Part shown: positions 38,944-49,827 of the stretch, in pieces
Position numbering within the stretch: position 1 is the first letter of the stretch
How the letters are laid out: every line of letters begins with the position of its first letter
IMG/VR virus record: IMGVR_UViG_3300032134_000002
Location: 1 to 61,321 of that record
Length of the DNA stretch: 61,321 nt
Source of the DNA: a virus
Reading direction: 5' to 3' (one strand)
Program-made: the position numbers and the translations under genes
Notes under the pieces: model-generated
The model's database searches: none
What the model was told of the DNA's origin: nothing
Seen by the model: only the letters and a program-made list of their open reading frames with translations

Positions 38944-41900
38944 TGAGCGGCTTCGACATAGACCAACAGATAGCTGACCTTGAAAAGCAACTAGCCCTTG
39001 AAACAAAAAGCAACGGTGCTATTGGCGACATTGATCTGTTGGCGGCTGACCTAGAAGCAGGGCAAGTAATGACTGACCAAAACCTGTCTGCCATAGAGGC
39101 GGGTTTTGAGGCGGGTCGCAAAGGTCTCATTTCCTCTAAGCATACAGCAGCAGCGGCCTTTAATTATTTAGCAGGGGATGAAGCTACAGCACTCGAGCAC
39201 CTTAAAAAAGCTGAACCGATTGACGGTCAGATTGGTCGTTTATCCAGCCAATATGCCAGTTTTGAAGAGTTTATTGAAGACCCTGGTTTCAGTAACTTTG
39301 CAGAGATGTCTGTGTTCAAGCTGGGGCAAGCTGTACCTTCAGCCATTGAAAGTTTCGCCGCCGGTACAGCTGGCGCAGCAGTAGGTTTCACGTCAGGCGT
39401 GGGCGTGGGGGCAATCCCGAGTTTCGTAGGCGGGGTGGTGGCCAAAGGTCAGATGAAACGGATGGTGCGCGACGCGATCATCGATTACTCAAAAGGCAAT
39501 GCATCTAAGGAAGCTGTGGACGTTGCACAACAGGCGCTCAAATTAGCCGCAATAAAGAGCTTCACAAAAAAATCGGCTGTGGTCGGCGCGATGAGCTCCG
39601 GTTATTACCAAGGTGTTTCGTCCTCTTTTAAAGAATCTATGGTGACCGGCCAAGATCCAACTGATGCCGCAGGCATTGCAGCGTTGATCGGTGTCCCATT
39701 CGCGGTTGCGGACGTAGCGCCTGAAATACTTTTTGTAAAATCACTAGCTAAGCTATCGAAACTGAAGAAAGCTACATCACCGTTAAAGGTATTCGCAGGC
39801 TCTGTTGTGAGACAAGGTTCTGCGGAGACACTTGCCGAGGGCAGTCAAGAGTCCATGATTGTCGCGCAGCGCTTTCAGCAAGACCCAAATTACGACAAAG
39901 CCCGCGCTGTAATGCGAATCGCGGATTCGGCCTATTCAGGCCTTGTTGCAGGCGGCGCATTGGGTGGCGGTTCAGGCACAATCAAAGCCACCATCGCATC
40001 TGCACGGAATATTTTGGACAGTACTCGTCAGCAGATCCATGAAAAAACGGCCCCCGATGCTGAGTCGACAATCAATAATTTCGAGTTCGACGACCTTTCC
40101 CCAGAAGGTATGGCTACCGTCCCGTTGAACGAACTGCTGTACGCCGTCCAAGATACGCAACAAGGGCAGACGTTAGAAGCTGACCCTATTACCCAGGCAA
40201 ACGCAGCCGCTGCGATACAAGAGCTTAATAGGCGCGCCGAGGAGATGGGCCAAAACCGATTCCAAGAGCTTGTACGGAGGGAGTTAGCACAAGGTACTGA
40301 CCCCCAAGAAGACCGCCTTTCCGAAATCGAACAGGAGGTGTTCAACGAGACTGACCTTCCAGAAGCGGGTGCCACTGAGCAGCGCACAGCGCACGGAGAG
40401 CTAGAAGAACAGCCTCAAGGATTCGAGGAAAGGCTACTAGGGAAGAATAAAAAAGGCGATGGGTACGTCCCCGGCAGTCGTGCGATCCGAACTCGCATGA
40501 AGAAACTTCAAGAGGAAAACCCGGGTCGCCAGTACCGTCTAGTACAAAAAGACGGGGCTGAGTTCATCGAAGAGGTCATAGAGAGCAGTTTAGATGTCAG
40601 TGAAATCGTTAATGAAGGCACTATTAAAGCGCGATCCGGCACACAGCAAGGCGGTAAAGACCGTACGCTACAAGCCACTGACCCCCAAGGCAAAAAAATA
40701 AGCCTATCCCCAGCGGAACTTGCGCACGCAGGCATGCGAGCGAACAACAAGGACAAGGCCAATGCGTCTCACATGACGTACCCGCAGTTACTCATGTCCG
40801 GTTTTTTAAGGATGATTCAGGAGTTGGCGGATCGGGGTTTCGTAATCGACCTCGATGCATTACCAGCCAGCACTGTCATCGCGAAAGCTAACGGTAAAAC
40901 GTACACATGGCAACGCCTCAAAAAAGCATGGGCCGCCAGGAAATACACCGAAGAGGGCTCCTCTTTCGATGGTAAGGCTGCGAAAGAGGAGCGCCTCATT
41001 GAAACTGAGGATAGCGTCGTCGAGACGATGCGCCAAATCGAGCAGCTGGAACGGGAATTGGACGCCAGCGCAGAAACTGGCGCTCAGCAAGAAACTAGCG
41101 GTCAGCAAGAAATGCAGCTGGAACGGGAATTGGACGCCAGCGCAGAAACTAGTGGTCAGCAAGAAATGCAGCTGTTGTTTGATGGGCAGAGTATCAACGA
41201 TCAAATTGCCGCAGCAGAAAATGAGCTGGCAGAATTGGACAGCTCCCGCGAAGATCAGGCGAGCGAACTGGAGCGGAACGAAGAAGTAGAGACTGACACC
41301 ATTGCGATGGGTGAGGCTCAGGCTGCGCAGGATGCTAAAAAAGCCCGCATCCTAGATGAGGACGGGAACCCCATTACATACCCAACGCGCAGAGGCACCA
41401 AACCCAAACAACAACGAAAAACAACACCCAAACAAAAACAGGAGGTATTCTCAAAAGAAGAAATTGAGGAAAATGAGGAAGCCCTAAAAGCAGAGATGCG
41501 TTTAGAAGGCATGAAGCCAATAAGGGAACAAATTGAGCAGCTGGAACGGGAATTGGACGCCAGCGCAGAAACTAGCGGTCAGCAAGAAATACAGCCATTG
41601 TTTGATGGGCAGAGTATCAACGATCAAATTGCCGCAGCAGAAAATGAGCTGGCAGAAGTAGCAAAAGCTAGGCAGAAGCCAAAGCCAAAGCCAAAAGTGA
41701 AAGCAAAAGCACAGCCTAAGCCTAAGCCAAAGCCAAAGCCAAAGCCAAAAGTGAAAGCAAAAGCACAGCCTAAGCCTAAGCCTAAGCCTAAGCCTAAGTC
41801 GAAGCTGCACAAACGCGACATGGGCAAAGTGTCCGTGTGGGGGACATTCCCCGATTTGTTTGCAAATTACGCCAATGCAATCATTTCGGCAGTCGGCATA

Positions 41901-44453
41901 AAGACCAAGGTCCATATAATTTGGGCTGAAGACGTTGAGGCTTTTAACGAACAAAATCCAGGTGCCATCGAAGGCGCAGTTATAAAGCATGCCCTTGAGG
42001 GTAAGCAAAAAGCATTTGTTGCCCAGCGAGATGGTAATGCGTACATCTTCATATCTAAAAACTTAGACAGCCCATACCGCCAGGCCATAACCGCAGCGAT
42101 TTTGGGGCACGAGCTCGGGCACGTTTTGTTTAAAGAGAGTATCAATAGCTTGTCAGAGGCCAACCTCGCTAGACTGAAAAAGGCCTACCAAGAGCAACTT
42201 AAAACTAAGAGCAATAAACAGTACACAAATGATGAAGTGGGTTTTGAAGAATGGTATGCAGATCAGGTGGCTGTATGGGCCGAGAAGCAGACCAAGACCC
42301 CAAGTAAATTCACTGAGGCCCATTTCAAACGAGTTGCCGCAAAGATGCGTGAGTTGTGGCGCAAGTCGCGGCAGTTTGTTAGGAGAAATCTAAAAGGGCT
42401 GAACGAAAAGCAGAGGCAGGCTGTTAGGACTAATAAGGACCGTTTCACTCTCGAAGAAACCTTTGAACAATACATGGGTGCTGTTTTAGAGAGTGTCCAC
42501 GGGCAGGAATCGACTGAACAAACGTCCAATGACACAGAGTTCCAGCGCACCTTTGACAGACTACAAGGCACGCCCGTTCTGACCAAGTTACGCGAGGCCA
42601 TGCAACAAGTGTGGGACCTCGGACTCGTTGATGGTTTGCTGAAAGTTATCCTCTCCGCTGACCAATACGCACGGGTGCGTCTAGGAAAATATGGCCCAGC
42701 GTTCGCCAACCTATTTTACCACCGCACCCAAACGTCGAACGATACAAAAGGCGACATGCTCAACAAGCAACGCCATGCCCTAGACAAATGGAATGCACAG
42801 TTTGCCGAGATACTAGGTGAAGATAAAGAGCACGCAAACAAAGTTCTTGCAGAAATGCAGGCAGGCGTAAATATAGACCAGTCTATAGACCCCAAAATGC
42901 GGAAACATCTAGCTGACTTCTTCGAGCGTTTCCACCGCGACTACCTAAAAAAACGTATCCCAACAATAGGGAAGATACGAAACTACTTCCCTATTATATA
43001 TAACACGCAAGCTATTCAGGCAAACCAAACTGCGTTCATCGCCGAACTGAAAAAAGGGGGGCTTACCCAGCAAGAAGCCCAAACCGTAACGCGAACAATG
43101 CTCGAAAACGACGGGGCTTTTATAGAGGACATACCGCACCACGAATTGTTCGGCCCTCAGTTCAATGCCAAGATGCGGCGCAAGCTGAAAAATATGGACA
43201 CCAAGGCATTACAGGACTTAGGTTTCTACCAAAACCCCATGGTGGCAGTACAACTCTACCTAAAACAGGCGACCAAACACGCCGAGTACAATGTCATTAA
43301 GGATGAGGCAGAGGCGCTCATCAACAAAATGCCACCAAAGCAACGCGCACAGGCCCGTAAAATAGTGCTCGGGTATATGGGCCGTTTGGGGGCACACATT
43401 GACCCTACGTGGAACAAATACCAGTCGTACATCGCTGCGTTGCAGTTTGCCACGACCTTACTATTTTCAGTTGTCGCATCGTTTACCGACCTCGGCAACC
43501 CGATTGTTCGGGCAAAAGACATGGACGGTTTTAAAAGTGTACTGAAGAACTGGCGCGCATACATGAGCAAGCAAAGCCGCGAAGAGATGATCGAATTTGC
43601 AGAGCGCATCGGAGCTGCATCACGCGAGGCTGTTCAAGAGGCTTTGCACCAAGCGTACAACTCAGAGTTCATTGATCCGGGCGCACGCAAATGGTCTGAT
43701 AAGTATTTCAAGATGATTGGTTTGGAGCAGTGGACCCGAATGACCCGAATTATCGCAGCTAATATAGGGCGTGATTTTATAGCGAACCACGCCAAAAAAG
43801 CAGCAGCGGGTGATGTACGGAGTGCCCGTTATTTGAGGGAGTTGGGCCTTGATCATGAGACTGCGACTAAGGGGTATAACCGCGAAACTGACACGATAGA
43901 CCTAGCAACGCCGGAAGGCGAAGCAGTACAGGAGGCCATCCTCAAGTTCGTGGATGAATCCATCATCAGACCAAACCCCGCACAGCGTCCTACTTGGGCG
44001 AGTGACCCACATTACATGTTGGTATGGCAGCTGAAAAGTTTCTTCTATACGTTTGGCCAGATCATAGTCGGTGGTGTTGCACGAGAGATGCAATCGCGAT
44101 GGGCAGAAGGGGATAGGGCGAAAGCAGCGTTGCCAGCCATGATTATGTTCGCCGCATTGTTACCGCTAGCAGCGATCGCACTCCAAACGCGCGAAATGAT
44201 TAAAGGGGCATTCAAGGACGACGATCGAGAGGACCCAGAACAAGAGACCCTGGATTACTTATTCGAGCTAGTAGACCGTGCCGGTATTTTAGGCCCAATG
44301 TCCGTTATTAAAATGATGAACGACGCAGGGGACTACGGGCGTAGCGGAGTGGTTACTGCACTGGGCCCAACGGCGGGAACACTTGAAACATTCTTCACTG
44401 GAGATATGGGCGACCTAGCAAAACGTCTAACCCCCATTTACTCCCAATTATAA
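38943..44453 (+). CDS. Giant internal virion protein with zinc metalloprotease domain
   Basis: An 1836-residue protein, the largest in the prophage. Residues about 90-170 have hydrophobic, glycine-rich stretches. Residues 690-960 include three near-copies of a QLERELDASAET module and a Lys/Pro repeat (KPKPKPKVKAKAQPKPK). Around 1056 is HELGHVLFKE, an HExxH zincin motif, with Glu in FEEWYADQVAVWAE about 45 residues later as a probable third ligand. The C-terminal 600 residues are helical. It resembles the polyvalent ejection proteins of podoviruses, where enzymatic domains travel into the host with DNA. Its stop codon lies inside the operator at 44450. Confidence 0.8.
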   Translation: MSGFDIDQQIADLEKQLALETKSNGAIGDIDLLAADLEAGQVMTDQNLSAIEAGFEAGRKGLISSKHTAAAAFNYLAGDEATALEHLKKAEPIDGQIGRLSSQYASFEEFIEDPGFSNFAEMSVFKLGQAVPSAIESFAAGTAGAAVGFTSGVGVGAIPSFVGGVVAKGQMKRMVRDAIIDYSKGNASKEAVDVAQQALKLAAIKSFTKKSAVVGAMSSGYYQGVSSSFKESMVTGQDPTDAAGIAALIGVPFAVADVAPEILFVKSLAKLSKLKKATSPLKVFAGSVVRQGSAETLAEGSQESMIVAQRFQQDPNYDKARAVMRIADSAYSGLVAGGALGGGSGTIKATIASARNILDSTRQQIHEKTAPDAESTINNFEFDDLSPEGMATVPLNELLYAVQDTQQGQTLEADPITQANAAAAIQELNRRAEEMGQNRFQELVRRELAQGTDPQEDRLSEIEQEVFNETDLPEAGATEQRTAHGELEEQPQGFEERLLGKNKKGDGYVPGSRAIRTRMKKLQEENPGRQYRLVQKDGAEFIEEVIESSLDVSEIVNEGTIKARSGTQQGGKDRTLQATDPQGKKISLSPAELAHAGMRANNKDKANASHMTYPQLLMSGFLRMIQELADRGFVIDLDALPASTVIAKANGKTYTWQRLKKAWAARKYTEEGSSFDGKAAKEERLIETEDSVVETMRQIEQLERELDASAETGAQQETSGQQEMQLERELDASAETSGQQEMQLLFDGQSINDQIAAAENELAELDSSREDQASELERNEEVETDTIAMGEAQAAQDAKKARILDEDGNPITYPTRRGTKPKQQRKTTPKQKQEVFSKEEIEENEEALKAEMRLEGMKPIREQIEQLERELDASAETSGQQEIQPLFDGQSINDQIAAAENELAEVAKARQKPKPKPKVKAKAQPKPKPKPKPKPKVKAKAQPKPKPKPKPKSKLHKRDMGKVSVWGTFPDLFANYANAIISAVGIKTKVHIIWAEDVEAFNEQNPGAIEGAVIKHALEGKQKAFVAQRDGNAYIFISKNLDSPYRQAITAAILGHELGHVLFKESINSLSEANLARLKKAYQEQLKTKSNKQYTNDEVGFEEWYADQVAVWAEKQTKTPSKFTEAHFKRVAAKMRELWRKSRQFVRRNLKGLNEKQRQAVRTNKDRFTLEETFEQYMGAVLESVHGQESTEQTSNDTEFQRTFDRLQGTPVLTKLREAMQQVWDLGLVDGLLKVILSADQYARVRLGKYGPAFANLFYHRTQTSNDTKGDMLNKQRHALDKWNAQFAEILGEDKEHANKVLAEMQAGVNIDQSIDPKMRKHLADFFERFHRDYLKKRIPTIGKIRNYFPIIYNTQAIQANQTAFIAELKKGGLTQQEAQTVTRTMLENDGAFIEDIPHHELFGPQFNAKMRRKLKNMDTKALQDLGFYQNPMVAVQLYLKQATKHAEYNVIKDEAEALINKMPPKQRAQARKIVLGYMGRLGAHIDPTWNKYQSYIAALQFATTLLFSVVASFTDLGNPIVRAKDMDGFKSVLKNWRAYMSKQSREEMIEFAERIGAASREAVQEALHQAYNSEFIDPGARKWSDKYFKMIGLEQWTRMTRIIAANIGRDFIANHAKKAAAGDVRSARYLRELGLDHETATKGYNRETDTIDLATPEGEAVQEAILKFVDESIIRPNPAQRPTWASDPHYMLVWQLKSFFYTFGQIIVGGVAREMQSRWAEGDRAKAALPAMIMFAALLPLAAIALQTREMIKGAFKDDDREDPEQETLDYLFELVDRAGILGPMSVIKMMNDAGDYGRSGVVTALGPTAGTLETFFTGDMGDLAKRLTPIYSQL

Positions 44454-44464
44454 GCACCGCTTAT
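44450..44464 (+). promoter_or_regulatory. Operator/promoter of the tail gene unit
   Basis: ATAAGCACCGCTTAT, overlapping the stop codon of the giant gene. TTATAT at its right edge is the likely -10, with TTTACT about 18 bp upstream as -35. An alternative extended -10 (TGATATACT) lies at 44472-44480. Confidence 0.85.
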
Positions 44465-44526
44465 ATAAAAGTGATATACTGGTCTGGCATGTCAATGCTG
44501 AGAACAACCCTTTAACTGAGGTCAAA

Positions 44527-44901
44527 ATGGCTTATTACGACACCATACAATTAGTAAAGGGCGACACGCTGCCTGAACTGAATTTAACTTTGCGTGACTC
44601 CAACACCGCAGCAACCGGCACAACGCTTGATGATGATGACGCATCGACGTGGGCTCCAATCGATTTAACTGGTGCCACGGTACGTTTAAAATTCAAAGCA
44701 CTCGGCTCGACCGACGTTAAATCCACTATTTCTATGGCTAAACACGCCCCCCACACGGACGGCAAAGTGTTTATGCAATGGCCCGTGGGCGTATTGGACA
44801 CCGCAGGCACATTCACCGGTGAAGTCGAAGTGACTTACGGCGACGGCAGTGTGCAGACCGTATTCGACCAGCTCAAATTTAAGGTGCGCGAGGACTACTA
44901 A
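44527..44901 (+). CDS. BppU-like N-terminal tail/fibre protein
   Basis: A 124-residue beta-sandwich-type protein (LVKGDTLPELNLTLRDSNTA, DLTGATVRLKFK, GEVEVTYGDG), as in the N-terminal domain of BppU-family baseplate upper proteins (DUF2479). First gene of the tail unit, with a 50-nt leader from the predicted start. Coupled to the next gene by overlapping stop and start. Confidence 0.7.
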   Translation: MAYYDTIQLVKGDTLPELNLTLRDSNTAATGTTLDDDDASTWAPIDLTGATVRLKFKALGSTDVKSTISMAKHAPHTDGKVFMQWPVGVLDTAGTFTGEVEVTYGDGSVQTVFDQLKFKVREDY

Positions 44902-45746
44902 TGGCCTTGCGACTAGAAGCGACTAGCGCCCACCTCCAAATTGACAATGTTTATGTTGTCGATAATCGCGCGCGTCTAGCACTTGAGGTCGCAAGCCCAT
45001 TCGCAACACTGGCTGAGCGCCTTTACGCACAGATGGTCGCCGCAGGCATTTGGGTCGACGCCGACAGCAAGAACCGTGTTCTTGCAGAGAGCGCAACCAT
45101 CATCGACGCTACGACATGGGCGCTGACTAAAATGGCATCCGACGGGGTAGCCCCTGCGGACGCGATGCAATTCATACTCACCAAAGGGGTGACTGAGGTT
45201 GTCGCGCTCGCTGAGTCATTGTCCATCACGACATTGAAAGGGCTCACTGATCCGGCCTACACACTCGACACCGCGACGTTGCTGCTTACCAAGCCAATCA
45301 ATGACGCCGTTGCCACACTCACGGACTCGCACTACTACGCCCTGGTTAAAAGCGTCGAGGAACAAATCGCGCTCACTGATGTAATTGATGTGGCCCATAA
45401 CGTCGTGCGCGGATTCACTGACAACGCCGTGCTCGCGGACACATTCGCTCACAGCGTGGAGTTCCAACGCCAATTCACCGATTTTGTAGCGGTTGACGAT
45501 TTTTCAAACGTCGATCGCAACTTCACAGCCAACAAACACAATATTGCAGCCGTGAGTGACCATCTTGCACTCACGGTCGGGTTAGCGCCAACGGACACTG
45601 TGCAGCTAACTGATGTCGCGCGGTTCATCGTCAATCAAGCGCTGACAGATTCTTTGAATATGACTGATGTCGTCGATGTCACGATTATTTACGGGGCGGT
45701 GCCAGTACTCGGCAACGTCTATTTAAACCAATCCACATTTGGGTGA
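44901..45746 (+). CDS. Tail-associated repeat protein
   Basis: A 281-residue protein with repeated ALTD/VLAD/ALADS-type beta-helix-like units about 30 residues apart. This pattern occurs in tail or fibre shaft proteins. It ends YGAVPVLGNVYLNQSTFG. No enzymatic motif is visible. Confidence 0.6.
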   Translation: MALRLEATSAHLQIDNVYVVDNRARLALEVASPFATLAERLYAQMVAAGIWVDADSKNRVLAESATIIDATTWALTKMASDGVAPADAMQFILTKGVTEVVALAESLSITTLKGLTDPAYTLDTATLLLTKPINDAVATLTDSHYYALVKSVEEQIALTDVIDVAHNVVRGFTDNAVLADTFAHSVEFQRQFTDFVAVDDFSNVDRNFTANKHNIAAVSDHLALTVGLAPTDTVQLTDVARFIVNQALTDSLNMTDVVDVTIIYGAVPVLGNVYLNQSTFG

Positions 45747-45751
45747 TTAAA

Positions 45752-46180
45752 ATGATTAACGATCAGATAAGTCTGACAGGCGCTTTGACTGTCACAAAAA
45801 ACGGTCAAGTTGTACGTGAGATTAACAACTTGGTCGTTACCGCCGGTAAGGCGCTTGTTGCGTCACGACTCGCCGATGCAGGCGCAGTGGTTAGCCACAT
45901 GGCTGTCGGTACCAGTTCGACAGCAGCCGCAGCCGGTAATACCACCTTGGGTGCTGAAGTTGACCGCAATGCACTAACCGTCAATGGCGGCACAGTCTCG
46001 GGCACCGCAGTCACATACGAATGCACTTGGAATGCAGGCGACGGCACAGGGGCGTTGACCGAAGCAGGGCTATTTAATGCGGCTTCTAGTGGCACCATGT
46101 TGGCGCGCACCACCTTTGCGGTGGTGAATAAAGGCAGTGACGACATCGTTACGATTTCATGGGTTGTAACTATTTCTTAA
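45752..46180 (+). CDS. Small tail fibre-like protein
   Basis: A 142-residue protein. SLTGALTVTKNGQVVREINN, MAVGTSS and LTEAGLFNAA are typical of phage tail/fibre accessory proteins. GTG 45743 is possible, but ATG 45752 has GGGTGA at a proper distance. Located immediately before the main fibre genes. Confidence 0.65.
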   Translation: MINDQISLTGALTVTKNGQVVREINNLVVTAGKALVASRLADAGAVVSHMAVGTSSTAAAAGNTTLGAEVDRNALTVNGGTVSGTAVTYECTWNAGDGTGALTEAGLFNAASSGTMLARTTFAVVNKGSDDIVTISWVVTIS

Positions 46181-46194
46181 AATTGGAGTAAACG

Positions 46195-49100
46195 ATGGCC
46201 ATTCAGTTCACCAATGACGCGTCGACGTTTTTAGCCGCGAATATTTCCGCCGCCGCTACGTCCATTACGGTGGCGGATGCGTCGTCGTTCCCTGCACTTG
46301 GGGCAACGGATCACACCTATATTACGCTCTCGACGCCGGATAATTCGGCCAAAGAGATTGTCAAATGTACGGCCATCTCAGGCACAACGCTCACCGTCAT
46401 ACGTGCCCAGGAAGGCACGACGGCGCAGTCGTTCACTACGTCGGATCGCGCACAGATTCGCATCACTGCGCAATTGTTCCGCGACGTGATGGCCGCGTTT
46501 GCGTCCCTGGACACCTTTAAGTACACCGCGACGGCTGGGCAGACCACTTTTAGTGGCTCGGATACCAACGCAGCAACGCTCACGTACACCTTAAACAACA
46601 TTATTGTGATTCTGAACGGTATCAGCCTTGACGCTAGCGACTTCACTGCCACCAGTGGCACAAGTATCGTGCTGGCCACAGGGGCGGCTGCGGACGATGA
46701 ACTGGTTGTCGTCGCCTTCAAGTCGTTCACGTTAGCCGATCATTACGATAAGACTGCCTCCGATGCGAAGTACCGCACACTGACAGGCGATCAAAGCCAC
46801 GGCGATAACGTCAAGGCTAAGTTCGGTAATTCTGATGATCTGGCCATATTCCATGATGGGTCTAATAGCTATATAACTGACACTACTGGCGGCAACTTCT
46901 TCATTAATGACGATGGTGCTGGCTATCTTATGATGAAGGGCAGTGACCTTTACTTTAGAAACCCAAGTAACGTTGACATGATTCATGCCCAGTCTGGTGG
47001 GTATGTAAAGCTATACCACAACGGCAGCGAAAAACTAGAAACCACAAGTTCTGGTGTCGATATAAGCGGCACAGTCACGGCAGTAGGCGGCGCTGCAAGC
47101 AATAATGATGATGCGAATATTATGACACTTAACGCATCAGAACACGCTAGGTTATTAATAGATACATCTTCTACTAGCGGCCATAGAGCAACTTTAGCTT
47201 TAGAATCAAACGGGAATGAAACAACACTTTCAAATACAGGAGCAAATTCATATCTTACTGCCGATACAGGTCAGTTGTTCCTTAAAAGTGCCGCAAGCAA
47301 TGTTTGGTTGAATGGTACTGAGTGTGGTATGACCAATACTGATGACACTGAATATTTGATTAGAGCTACTTCAAATGGCTCAGTTAAACTTTACTATGAC
47401 GGTGTTAAGAAACTAGAAACCACAAGTTCTGGTGTCGATATAAGCGGCACAGTCACGGCTGATGGTTTGACTGTGGCAGGAAGTGACTACCAGCTTAGAA
47501 TTAATCAGGGTTCTAATCAGCCTTACTACATACGTCATGCCTCTGATAACAGTTTGCGGATGCACCTTAATGGGACAGGAGACTATGTAACCATCGACTC
47601 TAGCGGTAACGTGGGTATTGGTGTCACGCCTGAGAGTTGGAATACTGGGGGTTATGTCACAGGTTTTGATATGGGAGGCGGCGCTATATTTTCCTATAAA
47701 AATGGGGCTAACCTTCAATTTAACCTACTAAGTAATTCATATTACTCAGGCACTGGGTATAAGTATTCTAACAGTGGATCAGCAGCTGCCCATGAAATAT
47801 CTAATGGGGGGCATTATTTCCAAGTAGCCCCAAGCGGCACAGCAGACTCAGCGATTAGCTGGACTACTGCGATGACTATTGATAACAGCGGTAACGTGCT
47901 GGTGGGTACTACCGCCACTGACACAGCCGCAGTTGGTTTTAGATATAGGGCAAGTTTAGATGCTATCTCATCGGTATCTGATGGAGGAATATCTGCATAT
48001 TTTGGTAGACGTAGTTCTGATGGCGATATTGTAGCCTTCCGCAAAAATGATGCAATTGTAGGTAGTATTGGTACTACTGGCGGCGAAATGTACATTGGCA
48101 GTGGCGATTGCGCACTTAGATTTAATGATGGTGGCGATCAAATACGAGTTTCAACAAGTACTGGTTCAAACAGGGACGGTGCTATTGACTTAGGCTTTAC
48201 AGATTCTCGCTTCAAAGACGGCCATTTCTCAGGCACAGTGAATGCTGGTGGTCTGGTGGTTAATGCAGGCGCTTCCAACGTAGTTGCCACTTTTGAAAGC
48301 ACCGATAGTGTTGGCGCAATCGAACTAAAAGACTCGTCAGGCACTTGTGAACTGAGTACCTCAAATAGCGGTTTCAGTGTACAACCAAACGGAGGGGCAA
48401 GCGTACTAACTGTTGACTCTAGCGGTAATATGGATATTAGCGGCACTACTGGTCAAATATCTAGTGCATCTACAGACGAAGGAGCAGTTTTACGATTATC
48501 AAATAAAAAATCATTTGAAAATGGTTATGATGGAAACGCTTTTGTTGGTGGGATTGAATTTTATACTCAGGATAGCTCAGAAGGGGGCCCACAAGTATTT
48601 GGCGCTATTAAACAAAGACAATTAAATTATTATAATAATCAAGCAATGTGCTTTTTTACAAGCACATATAACGGAAGCTTAACAGAACGCCTCAGAATCG
48701 ACTCCAGCGGTAACTCCATATTTGGTGGTGGCTCACTGTACGGCTCTAACACTGTTTCTATAACGGCTGCGAGTGGTATAGATCAACGTTGGCAGTCTGG
48801 CGTAGCACACAGCAATTTACAAAATGCTATTTCAGGTGTGTCAAATGGATTCCAAACGGAGCAGGATAGTTCCAATAATCTCACATACACTTTCCACACT
48901 GGAGCTAACGCAGTTGGTTTAAAACTCGACTCCAGCGGTAATCTCGGCATAGGTGTCACGCCTGAGAGTTGGCATACTGGTTACAATGCTTTGCAGATTG
49001 GCGGTAGGGGTTTCCTTGCTGCCCACACAGGTAGTGACTGCTACTTAGGGCAGAATGCCTATTACAATAATGGCTGGAAATATATAGACACCGGCAATGC

Positions 49101-49827
49101 TGCCTCATTTATCCAGCAATCGGGCGGTTTGATTCAACATTTTGTAGCCCCAAGCGGCACAGCAGACTCAGCGATAAGCTGGACTACTGCGATGACGATT
49201 GATAATAGTGGTCGAGTTATAATGGGTACAAGTACCACTGGCAATCATCCGAGCTGGTTTGGTAGTGGCACAAGAACTGGTTTGTGTATTCAAGGTGGTG
49301 GCGGTGGCCCTCACGTTCTTTATCTAAAGAATAATGACACTAGCGGTGGGGCTAATATGATTCAGTTCGTAGACGGCTCTGGTGATATTTGTGGTGCTAT
49401 TAACTCTAATGCCACATCAAATACCACATCTTATTCAACAACCTCAGACTACCGTGCTAAAGAAAACGTCACACCTATGACTAATGCATCTGAACGCTTG
49501 ATGCAGCTAAAGCCAAGCAACTTTAATTTTATTACTGACCCTGAAACCTTATGGGATGGTTTCTTGGCCCATGAAGCGCAAGCGGTTGTACCTGAGAGCG
49601 TTGTAGGTGACAAAGATGCCATGCGTGACGAAGAGTATGAAGTCACTCCAGCTATTGAAGCCACCTTTGATGATGAAGGTGAGGAACTTACAGCAGCCGT
49701 TGATGCAGTTATGGGTACTCGTTCAGTGCCCGATATGCAGGGCATAGATCAGAGCAAGTTGGTTCCATTATTAACGGCGGCTCTGCAAGAAGCACTGGCC
49801 CGAATTGAAGCATTGGAGAATAAATAA
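46195..49827 (+). CDS. Tail fibre with C-terminal S74 chaperone
   Basis: A 1210-residue receptor-binding fibre. It contains shaft repeats such as KAKFGNSDDLAIFHDGSNSY and KLETTSSGVDISGTVTA, recurring several times. From about residue 1080, TSDYRAKENV then GFLAHEAQAVVPE mark an intramolecular chaperone of peptidase family S74, which trims itself off after trimerisation through a Ser-Lys dyad (both visible in SDYRAK). Nucleotide blocks near 47825 and 49145 are near-identical. It overlaps the next gene by one base. Confidence 0.9.
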   Translation: MAIQFTNDASTFLAANISAAATSITVADASSFPALGATDHTYITLSTPDNSAKEIVKCTAISGTTLTVIRAQEGTTAQSFTTSDRAQIRITAQLFRDVMAAFASLDTFKYTATAGQTTFSGSDTNAATLTYTLNNIIVILNGISLDASDFTATSGTSIVLATGAAADDELVVVAFKSFTLADHYDKTASDAKYRTLTGDQSHGDNVKAKFGNSDDLAIFHDGSNSYITDTTGGNFFINDDGAGYLMMKGSDLYFRNPSNVDMIHAQSGGYVKLYHNGSEKLETTSSGVDISGTVTAVGGAASNNDDANIMTLNASEHARLLIDTSSTSGHRATLALESNGNETTLSNTGANSYLTADTGQLFLKSAASNVWLNGTECGMTNTDDTEYLIRATSNGSVKLYYDGVKKLETTSSGVDISGTVTADGLTVAGSDYQLRINQGSNQPYYIRHASDNSLRMHLNGTGDYVTIDSSGNVGIGVTPESWNTGGYVTGFDMGGGAIFSYKNGANLQFNLLSNSYYSGTGYKYSNSGSAAAHEISNGGHYFQVAPSGTADSAISWTTAMTIDNSGNVLVGTTATDTAAVGFRYRASLDAISSVSDGGISAYFGRRSSDGDIVAFRKNDAIVGSIGTTGGEMYIGSGDCALRFNDGGDQIRVSTSTGSNRDGAIDLGFTDSRFKDGHFSGTVNAGGLVVNAGASNVVATFESTDSVGAIELKDSSGTCELSTSNSGFSVQPNGGASVLTVDSSGNMDISGTTGQISSASTDEGAVLRLSNKKSFENGYDGNAFVGGIEFYTQDSSEGGPQVFGAIKQRQLNYYNNQAMCFFTSTYNGSLTERLRIDSSGNSIFGGGSLYGSNTVSITAASGIDQRWQSGVAHSNLQNAISGVSNGFQTEQDSSNNLTYTFHTGANAVGLKLDSSGNLGIGVTPESWHTGYNALQIGGRGFLAAHTGSDCYLGQNAYYNNGWKYIDTGNAASFIQQSGGLIQHFVAPSGTADSAISWTTAMTIDNSGRVIMGTSTTGNHPSWFGSGTRTGLCIQGGGGGPHVLYLKNNDTSGGANMIQFVDGSGDICGAINSNATSNTTSYSTTSDYRAKENVTPMTNASERLMQLKPSNFNFITDPETLWDGFLAHEAQAVVPESVVGDKDAMRDEEYEVTPAIEATFDDEGEELTAAVDAVMGTRSVPDMQGIDQSKLVPLLTAALQEALARIEALENK

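Noticed and set aside
43749-43763. ATTATCGCAGCTAAT, one mismatch from the operator consensus
   Set aside because: It is inside the giant virion gene, with one half-site broken and no nearby promoter or gene start; chance is a reasonable explanation.
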